Shown here: positions 29,401-36,057 of the stretch, piece after piece
How positions within the stretch are numbered: the first letter of the stretch is position 1
How the letters are laid out: each line of letters begins with the position of its first letter
Assembly (NCBI GenBank): GCA_938003955.1
Contig: CALKXE010000227.1
Span: 1-45,633, forward strand
DNA length: 45,633 bases
DNA from: an uncultured Saprospiraceae bacterium
GTDB lineage: Bacteria > Bacteroidota > Bacteroidia > Chitinophagales > Saprospiraceae
Direction of reading: 5' to 3'
The notes under the pieces: model-generated
The model's database searches: none
Seen by the model: the letters and a program-made list of their open reading frames with translations, nothing else
What the model was told of the DNA's origin: nothing
Translations under genes and position numbers: made by a program

Positions 29401-30061
29401 AGATATCCTACAACAAGATAATATTGTAGATGATCTATCAGCAGGCATATACTCGTTTATCATTATTGATTCTAAGGGATGTAAGTTTGATACTTTAGTA
29501 GAAATATCTGTTGTAGAACCATTCGAAGTAGATCTTGGTACAGAAATTACTGTCCAATCAGGTGACAACACAAGCCTTACTGTCCAAGTAAATATTCCCG
29601 AAGAAGAGATTGCTAATGTCTTGTGGTTTCCTTCTACTGGATTATCATGTGATACATGCGTTACAACTGTGCTAGAGGGTTCTATTGCTGCTGAGGAGTA
29701 CGAAGTCACAGTTACCGATATCTATGGATGTAATAATACAGCAACTGTAAGAGTAATACGAGAGGAGAAGACTGTTATCTCTTTTCCCAACATTATTTCT
29801 ACAAATGGGGACAATACAAATAACTACTTCACTGCCTATAGTGATGATGAATCGGCTACCGTATTATCCATGAAGATATTTGATAGATGGGGAGCGCTAG
29901 TTTGGTTTAGAGATGAATTCTCTCCTAACATTCCACAAGATGGCTGGGATGGTACATTTTCTGGAGCACATGTAGAACAGGGCGTTTATGTCTTCCTCGT
30001 GGAGATGGAATTGGCAGAAGGAACACAGGTGTTTAGCGGAGACATAACAGTGATAAGATAG
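23423..30061 (+). CDS. Giant T9SS type B surface protein with seven HYR-like repeats
   Basis: The 2212-residue product has a signal peptide (about residues 1-24, ending NSNA). A Cys/Asn-rich N-terminal domain (about 25-255) contains GNYSNYNGNNCNNNNGDLC. A strand-rich region (about 260-430) and seven homologous repeats of about 80 residues (about 436-1002) follow, each with a conserved Cys and a D-C-G/D-N-T motif. An Ig-like domain lies near 1090-1170 (CEGDNIPALLVTVASGSTVN). Several further Ig/SprB-like modules come next, and the end is a type B T9SS sorting domain (FPNIISTNGDNTNNYFTAY, MKIFDRWGALVWFR, GVYVFLVEMELAEG). Proteins of this form are surface adhesins or gliding-related filaments. 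The paired Cys suggest disulphide-stabilised extracellular folds. No catalytic domain was seen. Confidence 0.88.
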   Translation: MKSFRQLLLLLICTFTLIINSNAQGGPCNTNSCSVCDVSATITSISGGIINNNISNINGSSAPGSTESSNSPLAITATECGVITIDVELDFNWHQGENINWIHGISFENSNGWLAAEGTIIPPNPGWLFMNSITGVCSSTTYDAGYYWDPPGIDCGDSGNYSNYNGNNCNNNNGDLCEGENAALVDGDPSDNWGIDCENDCPQFGFSLTYCPTESGTTDEVITFILTEDGETGGWNQSDGCIFTLSFPIKINAAGVQLPDEDIGPICQDSCVTIDAGNGCDSYIWSNGETTPEITVCPSETTTYSVTVSSDIGCETSGDVTVLVEPCCDANAGIIAANSMTLCPGESSNISVIDYQDESQYTQVLIIVNENGLIEEIINQDNYTLTSDICATYTVYSYNYLISGGSTVPQIGNNISSINCANHCCELVEIVVSFEDDIAPIFNNQPQNITYSCIDDLPAMPILDWSDNCISSGSSIGEESQIYTFCDGGEITRTWIAIDDCDNETSYTQTITVLPMVAPQFVNTPADESIGCSIPIPLGSDLNYTNGQSGTCLIVGSVSPTIIADTSFCGGTITYNWEFSDDCENTISYTQVITLSGPPAPNFVNPPSNITIDCGDDIPPAIDIVVSNNVLGRCQIEELVSPTIEDQSSLCGGFVIYTWKYSDDCGNTINHTQTITINPAPEAVFIDPPQNITTSCIDIDQITLPSLSYTNSAPVPCLIQGEVVSVQTGDVNICGGTLENTWTFIDLCGREITHIQTVTIEPASIAVFLNIPSDITVTCDEFIDDIISLDYSNNENGSCSIDGSVDGILIGEPNTCGNIIERVWTFTDECNRTIMHTQNVEITSATPPSFLDLPSQSLTIECGNIPEPSILNYSNNQTENCEINGSQLGVITGSHDACGGTLLQTWLATDECGNTIEFLQTIEVQPADDPIWINLPIDMTIDCAEDFPAPPPLEYDNGAIDICSISGFADATVLEGPNQQEFNWSYTNECTGETIIHTQTISRPLAPEIEINNAVCSDDWSTYMVEITTNGNEVIPSEGTINTVNSSIVIIENISITNILQVSIIDPITGCTNEYFVNPPDCECPDVPAPISDGDQSICEGDNIPALLVTVASGSTVNWYDTQTGGTLLLEDSPSYTPAVFEPGIYTYYAEAINAEGCVSVTRTAVSLEILELPDAMNVSISQCANAEGNAIFDLSNINNQVNSNLSFTIQYYQSIEDAEINQNEITGTYSTSQVEVLLIAKVTSTNGCVSYATITLTSIELTTFDISTDCNDNGTNTDASDDFYIITIVSPNNGSTNGTFDVLIDGVFTTALPYGTGGEFQLDASNQSVEITVQDDSEIYCFAPQSIGPLFPCSSECSIGFEVNSLCDDGGSSGITSDDTYAITFIATGINNSNTGFILSVDGVDNGTYSYDVEHTIIVSADGAQHQLIVMDAETVTCVAAFDTESLNPCSGTCSIIAEVISSDCQNNDTNNDESDDTFSAIISAEILDGTGIYKIEPGNYTASSGTNIEIGPFNIADGNVIVTITDANISTCITTLTIEAPQPCSICNETVNAGSNGTLDCDITSIDLVGSSSIPGIGLWTGPGGIEFEGYEATVDIAGTYYFSVDFGQSCIVNDSLVIDVSKDIPMADAGENGMLTCAIDKVTLEGTVSGGSGNFQYTWYNENGDILGNGLTIKVTVAGNYFFEVKDLDTKCVSPQDVVSIIDKTGEPTAIIYANPGDILDCIIELIYITNEEEQDVVYTWTVNNQPFGASVMTINEPSNIELFALDTISGCEAYSSLNITSLEEYPLINMDTDEDLNCENTEITIYGYTPTPSENIEYTWYNQDNEIIATGIEEINVNETGTYYLELMDTAIGCSNRDTLTLEGIYNYPTLTAASDYTFGCVQGQLAINIGVNGNADDLNFKWTTETGTFAEISKDSIAIVTQAGEYIVTVLDQESQCGVSDTIIVFPPEEISGSEIEVIDENCDQNSDGVIILGDVIGGTGPYKYLFGDILQQDNIVDDLSAGIYSFIIIDSKGCKFDTLVEISVVEPFEVDLGTEITVQSGDNTSLTVQVNIPEEEIANVLWFPSTGLSCDTCVTTVLEGSIAAEEYEVTVTDIYGCNNTATVRVIREEKTVISFPNIISTNGDNTNNYFTAYSDDESATVLSMKIFDRWGALVWFRDEFSPNIPQDGWDGTFSGAHVEQGVYVFLVEMELAEGTQVFSGDITVIR
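24731..26430 (+). repeat. Seven tandem HYR-like repeats inside the giant adhesin
   Basis: Units start near 24731, 24971, 25211, 25459, 25708, 25954 and 26200, so the period is 240-249 bp (80-83 residues). Each unit runs from an aromatic-Pro entry (such as FVNPPSNITIDC) through a Gly/Cys stretch to W-x-F/Y-x-D-x-C-x-N-T and a T-Q-T-I-x-I exit. DNA identity between units is modest, so they have diverged as protein repeats rather than as recent duplications. Confidence 0.8.
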
Positions 30062-30268
30062 GCTGTCCTCTTCTAGCTTGGTAGGGCCCATCATAAAGAT
30101 TGAGCGCAAAACTGACTAAGAATAGTCATAAAGAGTTTTATCCAGTGATATTAGAGACATAAACGTTAAATTCTTGTTCAATGCTCCTACGCAATGAATA
30201 TATTGCACTAATTAAACTTTACTTGGAAAAAACAGTCCAATCATATTTAACTTACTAAGCAGCGCTAA

Positions 30269-33022
30269 ATGATCAAATATTTACTACTTGGCATCCTCTT
30301 TATAACTGTAGTTAATCCTATCCAAAGTCAAGATAATCAGCCGAACATTCTTCTAATCGTAGCTGATGACATGGGGATAGACATAACCAATGGATATCAA
30401 TCAAATGCAACGATGCCTGTAACACCGCATTTAGATTCGCTTCGAGCCAATGGAATAACCTACATGAACACATGGTCATCTCCTATGTGTACTCCTACAA
30501 GAGCATCGATCATGAGTGGTCAATATGGAATAAATACTGGCGTAATGAAAGCTCCAGGCAATTTGAACATTGCTGATTCTTCGGTATTTCATATAGTAGA
30601 GGAATTGACCAATAACACTTATTCTGATGCAGTTATTGGTAAATGGCATATTTCTAATCCTATAGACTACGACCACCCTAGCCAACATGGAGTAGATCAC
30701 TATGAAGGATCATTTACAGCAATGGTTGATGATTACTATAGTTGGGAAAAAGTAACAAACGGCTCTGTCTCCACTGTCAATGAATACGCAACCACTAATC
30801 TTACCAATGCAGCTATCGACTGGGTCGATAATCAAAGTCAGCCATGGTTATTATGGATGGCTCATGTTGCCCCTCATTCTCCATTTCATGTACCACCTGT
30901 AGGACTATACTCAACAACCAATACAAATGGAAACTTAAACAAATATGTCGCGGCAATTGAAGCTATGGATCATGAGATCGGTCGATTAATCAGTAGTTTA
31001 GATGAAAGTACTAGAGAAAACACAATAATTATTTTTGTGGGTGATAATGGAACACCTGGACCTGTTGTACAGTATTTTGATAATGATCATGCAAAAGGTT
31101 CTTTGTATGAAGGAGGTGTCAGAGTGCCAATGATAATATCAGGAAAAGGAGTCTCTCGAATAAATGAAGAAGAATTAGGCCTGACCCAGGTTTCTGATAT
31201 ATATGCAACAATCATAGAACTTACAGGTCAGCAACTACCAGGAGGTATCCAAAACAGCCTTAGTCTTAAACCTAGTTTTACGTGTCAAAATTCTATTCTA
31301 AGACCCTATGTATATACTGATTTTGATAAGATGAATACACTTTCTTGGGCAATTAGGAATGATCAATACAAGTTGATCGAAGATGAAAATGGCAATCAAG
31401 AATTCTATGATATTATAGCAGACTTACAAGAACAAAATGACCTGATCGGATCCTTGACTTCAGCGCAACAAGCAGTACTTACCCTTCTGCAAGATGAAGC
31501 AACGAATATCAGGACAGGATGGTCATGTAATGATGGAATCCAAAATGGAATGGAGACAACAATAGATGATTGTAATGATACATGTACAGATGATAACAGT
31601 ACAAGTACAGATAACATCGGATGTTGTGAAGTCCCGGCTAGTCCGAGTGTGTACTATGAATTCATCGAAGCAGGAGATAGACATATATATACGAATGACT
31701 TTCCAAATCATGATTATTGCTATAACCCAAACCAGGTGCCTTCTGAGACATACTATGATTTCGGATTAGATATTGATCCTATGATAGCTTCAGATACTTC
31801 ACTTGTGGTCAGACCAAATGGCAAACCGCTTAGATATCTTGGTGTTGCTAAAAATGGAGTCATATTGGCTCCGGCTCCCGCTGTTCCATTTATATTTGAA
31901 AACCCTAATACCGGACAATACAACTGGGATTGGGTCTTTGAAGCAACTAATAATCAAGGTGATGGGCAAGGTTTAGTCGCACTCGATTGTGCATCCGCTC
32001 ATACCGGACCTCAAGGCTATCATTACCATGGAGATATGTATGAGTATTTAGAGACCATAATGCCAGGAATCACAACAACCAACACTCCCCCAGAAGAACC
32101 ATTGCATATAGGTTGGGCAGCAGATGGGTTTCCGATTCTATATAGATTCGGGCCAGACGATGATGGTAATATCAAACAACTACAACCAAGTTATCAGCTA
32201 AGAAGTGGGCTTCGCCCAGGAAATGGAATTACAGAACCTTGCGGGCCGTATAACGGAAAGTACACCAGAGATTATGAATACTTATGCGGGAAAGGCGAAT
32301 TGGATGAATGCAACGGCATGCACCAAGATGTAACGCTTTCTACTGCTGAAGGGATGACAACATTTGAGTACTTCTATGTTATTACGTCAACATTCCCTCA
32401 AATATCGAGATGTATGCTTGGTACACCAAGTGCAGATTTCAACAATTCGGCTAATGCTCTTACCGGAGTTGACGCAGATGATGATGGCTTCCTAGACGCC
32501 TATGACTGTAATGATAATGATCCGCTTATCAATCCTCTAGCTATAGAAATCATCGGGAATAATATTGATGAGAATTGTGATGGCATAACACCTAGCTGTA
32601 CCATAGAAGTAGGTACGACCGATAATGCTGGTGTATACTCCTTACGAGATGCTATTGCATGTGCAATCAGTGGAGACACATTAATTGTTCTTAGCCAAAT
32701 ATCATTAGATACCATTGTTCTTAATTCGTCTATCTTGATCAATAAGGTCGTTAATATTCTGCCACCCGTAGAAAACTCGATTGTGATTCAAGTACTCAAT
32801 GGAGGACCTATTTTCAACATAACAAGTACCGGTTCTTTATCCATAGACAATCTAACATTGTTAAGTGGATCAAACAATTATGGCTCCGCTATTGTGAATG
32901 CTGGTTCACTCTATCTTCATAATGTAAATGTAGAGTCTAATGTATCTAATACGAGTCCAGAATCCCTCATTCAAAACACTGGAACAATCTCAATAACGGG
33001 AACATCTAACTTGAATAAATAA
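30269..33022 (+). CDS. Secreted sulfatase fused to a YHYH domain, a MopE motif and a beta-helix tail
   Basis: The 917-residue product has a signal peptide (about residues 1-20), then a sulfatase domain (about 24-410). This contains NILLIVADDMG (metal ligands Asp33/Asp34), the Cys-type formylglycine signature CTPTRASIMSGQYG (Cys74) and VGDNGTPGP (Asp259/Asn260). A Cys-rich hinge (about 420-455) leads to a YHYH domain (about 500-650, PQGYHYHGDMYEYL, IGWAADGFPILYRFGPD). A MopE-like motif follows (about 734-772, DADDDGFLDAYDCNDNDP and IDENCDG), then the start of a right-handed beta-helix (SLRDAIACAISGDT). Sulfatases release sulfate from polysaccharides once Cys is converted to formylglycine. I see no T9SS sorting domain at the end. 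The layout is unusual. Confidence 0.88.
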   Translation: MIKYLLLGILFITVVNPIQSQDNQPNILLIVADDMGIDITNGYQSNATMPVTPHLDSLRANGITYMNTWSSPMCTPTRASIMSGQYGINTGVMKAPGNLNIADSSVFHIVEELTNNTYSDAVIGKWHISNPIDYDHPSQHGVDHYEGSFTAMVDDYYSWEKVTNGSVSTVNEYATTNLTNAAIDWVDNQSQPWLLWMAHVAPHSPFHVPPVGLYSTTNTNGNLNKYVAAIEAMDHEIGRLISSLDESTRENTIIIFVGDNGTPGPVVQYFDNDHAKGSLYEGGVRVPMIISGKGVSRINEEELGLTQVSDIYATIIELTGQQLPGGIQNSLSLKPSFTCQNSILRPYVYTDFDKMNTLSWAIRNDQYKLIEDENGNQEFYDIIADLQEQNDLIGSLTSAQQAVLTLLQDEATNIRTGWSCNDGIQNGMETTIDDCNDTCTDDNSTSTDNIGCCEVPASPSVYYEFIEAGDRHIYTNDFPNHDYCYNPNQVPSETYYDFGLDIDPMIASDTSLVVRPNGKPLRYLGVAKNGVILAPAPAVPFIFENPNTGQYNWDWVFEATNNQGDGQGLVALDCASAHTGPQGYHYHGDMYEYLETIMPGITTTNTPPEEPLHIGWAADGFPILYRFGPDDDGNIKQLQPSYQLRSGLRPGNGITEPCGPYNGKYTRDYEYLCGKGELDECNGMHQDVTLSTAEGMTTFEYFYVITSTFPQISRCMLGTPSADFNNSANALTGVDADDDGFLDAYDCNDNDPLINPLAIEIIGNNIDENCDGITPSCTIEVGTTDNAGVYSLRDAIACAISGDTLIVLSQISLDTIVLNSSILINKVVNILPPVENSIVIQVLNGGPIFNITSTGSLSIDNLTLLSGSNNYGSAIVNAGSLYLHNVNVESNVSNTSPESLIQNTGTISITGTSNLNK

Positions 33023-33042
33023 AAGCAAGACGGCAATAAAGT

Positions 33043-33492
33043 ATGACCAAAATTTCAATCTTACTTAGTATCCTTTTTTCAATGAATATGTCTCATGATA
33101 TCGCTATTGCTATATTCAAAATCTATGAAGAAAATGACGTTGTTAAACTAGAAATCAGAATGGATGCTCTAGACTTATGTGAAGCTGTAAATGTTGACGT
33201 CTCCAAATTGGATAAGGATAATATTTCTAACTATTTGGAACGCAACCTATTGTTGAAATTTGATAATACAGAAGTAAATTATAAACTTGAATCCTTACAG
33301 TATAAAGGGGATCATATAAATATCTTCGCTACTTTATTGTCAGTACCTGCAAATTTTGATTTTATTGATGTTGATAACAAATGCTTGATCCATATCAATG
33401 GTCACTCTAATATCATGCAAATCGAACTAAAAGATGACGTTAAAGATTATCGCATGCATTTAGAAAGGCAACATATCAGAGTTGAATATTGA
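33043..33492 (+). CDS. Small exported protein resembling DUF6702
   Basis: The 149-residue product has a hydrophobic N-terminus (about residues 4-16). It then has HDIAIAIFKIYEENDVVKLE and LEIRMDALDLCEAVN, then YLERNLLLKFDNTEVNYKLE, and a strand-rich end. This order (His, then a two-stranded entry, a helix carrying a variable 'D-D-L' segment and the N/LxFDNxxV strand) matches my recollection of the DUF6702 family of small Bacteroidota periplasmic proteins. Function is unknown. The start is 20 bp after the sulfatase stop, so it is probably co-transcribed with it and may act in the same surface process. The signal peptide is weak. Confidence 0.55.
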   Translation: MTKISILLSILFSMNMSHDIAIAIFKIYEENDVVKLEIRMDALDLCEAVNVDVSKLDKDNISNYLERNLLLKFDNTEVNYKLESLQYKGDHINIFATLLSVPANFDFIDVDNKCLIHINGHSNIMQIELKDDVKDYRMHLERQHIRVEY

Positions 33493-33580
33493 ATCTCACA
33501 AAACAATAATCTAAGAAGGATAAAATGTGATAGTTTACTTACTCTTTCTCAAATAAACTATCCAGATAAAAACTTCATTT

Positions 33581-33623
33581 ATAAAATAAAAGAGGCTATC
33601 TCATAATACCGAGATAACCTCTT
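33581..33623 (-). terminator. Rho-independent terminator, second of two tandem hairpins
   Basis: AAGAGGCTATCTC (33590-33602) pairs with GAGATAACCTCTT (33611-33623) over 13 bp with one G-U pair when read on the minus strand, around an eight-base loop. The minus strand continues TTATTTTATAAATG. It ends the OmpA/coiled-coil operon and may also act on plus-strand transcription from 33043-33492. Confidence 0.8.
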
Positions 33624-33646
33624 AAATATATATACATAAATACTGG

Positions 33647-33683
33647 GATAACGTCAAAGAAGATTTTCCGCTTTGACATTATC
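33647..33683 (-). terminator. First of two tandem hairpins after the coiled-coil gene
   Basis: GATAACGTCAAAG (33647-33659) pairs with CTTTGACATTATC (33671-33683), a 13-bp stem with one G-U pair on the minus strand, 20 bp beyond the stop at 33703. No strong T-run follows, so it is more likely an RNA 3'-end stabiliser or attenuator than the actual stop, which is probably the hairpin at 33581-33623. Confidence 0.5.
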
Positions 33684-33702
33684 AGTTAAATCCACTTTCA
33701 AA

Positions 33703-36012
33703 TTATTTACCACCTGAAAGCTCGTCTTGGAGCTTATCCAATTGCTTCCATTTTCCTTCAGCAGCCAGTTTTGATTGTCTTGGCCATGATCCTGGATTAT
33801 GCATTTGGTATCTTGAACCAGCCGCAACGAGTATATCTTTAATTATTGACACTTCAGTTACAGACAATTGCTTGAATGTATTAATCCCTGCAGTTTGTAG
33901 AAGTCCATTAATTTTCGGACCTATTCCTTCTATTCTTGTAAGATCATCTTTCACGACACTCTTATTGCCCGATCCGCTGTTAGTTTTAGTTTTAAAACTA
34001 GAGTTAGAATTAGATTGACCACTATTACCTGAAGCGGTAATTCTTCGTCCCCCATCTAGTATATCCTGTAATTTTTTCAACTTATCCCATTCGCCTCTAG
34101 CCGCTAGATCACTTTGCTCTGCCCAAGTCTCCGGAACATGCATAGTAAATCTCGAACCTGCAGCCTGCAATATTTCATTCAACCTTTTTTCGCTTGTTTT
34201 GCTTAACTGTACAAAAGTATAGATTCCATCAGCGTATAGTAATTTCTGGATGGCCGGTCCTATGCCTTCTACCTTCGTTAGTTTATCTCTACGATCTCCC
34301 TTTCCCATAGAAGGTTTTGCTGTAACAACAGGTACTTCCACCTTTTGGATAACTTCCCTAATTACTTCCTTCTCTACTATCTTGATCACTTCAACTGGCT
34401 TCTCAACGATTTTCTCTACAATTTTGATCACCTCAACTGGCTTCTCAACAATTTTCTCTACAACCTTGATCACTTCAACTTCCTTGATTACTTCGACCTC
34501 AGTAGGCTTAGCTGCCAATTTTGTTGCCGTCTGCGTTTTATAATTCGCAAATTCTGATTGTAGTGAAGAATACTTACCATTAGAGGCTTTTTTATATGCT
34601 TCCAGTTCATCCTCTAGCCTTTTCACTCTATTAACATTATCTGATTTGGATCTGTTATGATCATTTTGTAGAGAATGATATTTATCATTTTGTTCTCCTT
34701 TGTACTTATCATAAGCCGACTGTAATCCAGAATATCGATTAGTCTGTTCTCCTTTATAGCTTTCTAAATTCGCTGATAATGAATTGTATTTTGTTTTAGC
34801 TTCACTCCTATTATTTTCTAACTCAATTAGTAGTGCATCATATTTTGACTTTATGCCTGCATACCTATCAACCTGTTCTGTTTTGTACTTATCATACTCT
34901 GACTGTAATCCAGAATATCGATTAGTTTGTTCTCCTTTATAGTTTTCAAAGCTCGTTGATAATGTACTGTATCTATTGTTAGCTTCGTTTTTGTTATTTT
35001 CCAATTCTACCAACAGTGCATCATATTTTGACTTTATATCTGCATACCTATCAACCTGTTCTGTTTTGTACTTATCATACTCTGACTGTAATCCAGAATA
35101 TCGATTAGTTTGTTCCCCTTTATAGCTTTCAAAATTCGATGATAATGTGCTGTACCTATTATTAGCTTCAGTCTTATTATTTTCTAATTCTATCAATAGT
35201 GCATCATATTTTGACTTTATATCTGCATACCTATCAACCTGTTCTGTTTTATACTTATCATACTCCGACTGTAATCCAGAATATAGATTAGTCTGTTCCC
35301 CTTTATAACTATCATAACTAGATGCGAGAGTACTATACTTACTATTGGCTTCGACTTTATCTTTGTCCAATTGTAAAAGCAGTGCATCATGCTTTGATTT
35401 CATGTCCCCATATTTAGCTTCATGATCTTTCTTGTAATTATTAAAGTCAAGAGTAAGCTTATCATATTTCGATGCAGCATCTTTTTTCAATGTATCAAGA
35501 GAACTTTGCAATTGGTTATTCTTAGATTCTGAATTTTTCCATTTACTTTCCCAATCAGCAACAGCGTCTTTATATCTCGCTTCCCACTCAGAATTGATAG
35601 TTTTGTATTTAGATTCAGCTTGCGATTTAAAAGCGTTATGATCATGATTAAGCGTAGTGATTTTTGTATCGCTGTCTGTCTTATATGTATTATACTCACT
35701 TGACAAAGCACTATATTTATTATCAGACTTCGATTTATAGCCGTGATAATCAGCTTCTAGTCCTTGGTATTTACCATTCCATTCAGAAGACAATGCACTA
35801 TATTTAGTATCGAAACCTAGGATTTCTTTTTCTCTATCTTCTTCAGAGTATTTTAACCCAAGCCATTTCAACCCAGCTAGCCACCCTAAAAAAGCGGCAC
35901 CCAACATGAATAATAAAGGTAAGAGAAGACACAACGGACAACTGAGGAACCATGCTATGAGTACGATAGCGGTTATAATTAGGAGAATTATCCAAATCAA
36001 TGATTTATTCAT
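33703..36012 (-). CDS. Membrane-anchored coiled-coil protein with tandem repeats and two C-terminal HhH modules
   Basis: The 769-residue product has one or two membrane helices at the N-terminus (about residues 6-50, with SCPLCLLLPLLF). A long coiled coil with very regular Tyr/Lys/Ser spacing follows (about 60-500), including a 61-residue tandem repeat (unit such as YSGLQSEYDKYKTEQVDRYA). Next is a 14-residue-period charged/valine repeat (about 505-560, VEKPVEVIKIVEK). Two HhH modules lie at about 576-655 (KVEGIGPAIQKLLYADG) and 689-769 (RIEGIGPKINGLLQTAG), each followed by an SR-x-x-MH-x-P-x-x-W-x-x-Q segment also found at the ends of other Bacteroidota proteins. The order is one operon with the OmpA-domain gene, 45 bp upstream. 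It could be a trans-envelope spacer or tether; the HhH role (nucleic acid or protein binding) is unknown. Confidence 0.85.
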   Translation of the reverse strand: MNKSLIWIILLIITAIVLIAWFLSCPLCLLLPLLFMLGAAFLGWLAGLKWLGLKYSEEDREKEILGFDTKYSALSSEWNGKYQGLEADYHGYKSKSDNKYSALSSEYNTYKTDSDTKITTLNHDHNAFKSQAESKYKTINSEWEARYKDAVADWESKWKNSESKNNQLQSSLDTLKKDAASKYDKLTLDFNNYKKDHEAKYGDMKSKHDALLLQLDKDKVEANSKYSTLASSYDSYKGEQTNLYSGLQSEYDKYKTEQVDRYADIKSKYDALLIELENNKTEANNRYSTLSSNFESYKGEQTNRYSGLQSEYDKYKTEQVDRYADIKSKYDALLVELENNKNEANNRYSTLSTSFENYKGEQTNRYSGLQSEYDKYKTEQVDRYAGIKSKYDALLIELENNRSEAKTKYNSLSANLESYKGEQTNRYSGLQSAYDKYKGEQNDKYHSLQNDHNRSKSDNVNRVKRLEDELEAYKKASNGKYSSLQSEFANYKTQTATKLAAKPTEVEVIKEVEVIKVVEKIVEKPVEVIKIVEKIVEKPVEVIKIVEKEVIREVIQKVEVPVVTAKPSMGKGDRRDKLTKVEGIGPAIQKLLYADGIYTFVQLSKTSEKRLNEILQAAGSRFTMHVPETWAEQSDLAARGEWDKLKKLQDILDGGRRITASGNSGQSNSNSSFKTKTNSGSGNKSVVKDDLTRIEGIGPKINGLLQTAGINTFKQLSVTEVSIIKDILVAAGSRYQMHNPGSWPRQSKLAAEGKWKQLDKLQDELSGGK
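34384..34480 (-). repeat. 42-bp tandem repeat (14-residue Val/Lys/Glu period) in the coiled-coil gene
   Basis: Units beginning GATCACTTCAACTGGCTTCT at 34384, 34426 and (degenerate) 34468 are spaced 42 bp apart. On the coding strand this gives repeats of VEKPVEVIKIVEKI. The units are nearly identical, so copy number could change by slippage without losing the frame. Confidence 0.8.
34700..35410 (-). repeat. 183-bp tandem repeats (61 residues) in the coiled-coil gene
   Basis: The segment TGTAATCCAGAATAT recurs at 34721, 34904, 35087 and 35270, each exactly 183 bp apart, with long stretches of near identity around it. On the coding strand the unit is 61 residues, including SKYDALLIELENN and STLSSNFESYKGEQTNR. 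The multiple of three preserves the frame. The high DNA identity points to recent duplication or gene conversion, unlike the diverged repeats of the giant adhesin. Confidence 0.9.
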
Positions 36013-36057
36013 TATATTTTATATTTTAAATTAAGTTAGAAATTAATGAGGCCGATT

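Noticed and set aside
34700..35410. Regularly spaced repeats that might suggest a CRISPR array
   Set aside because: The units are 183 bp, contiguous, in frame with a 769-residue protein and give a regular coiled-coil sequence. There are no short identical repeats with unique spacers.
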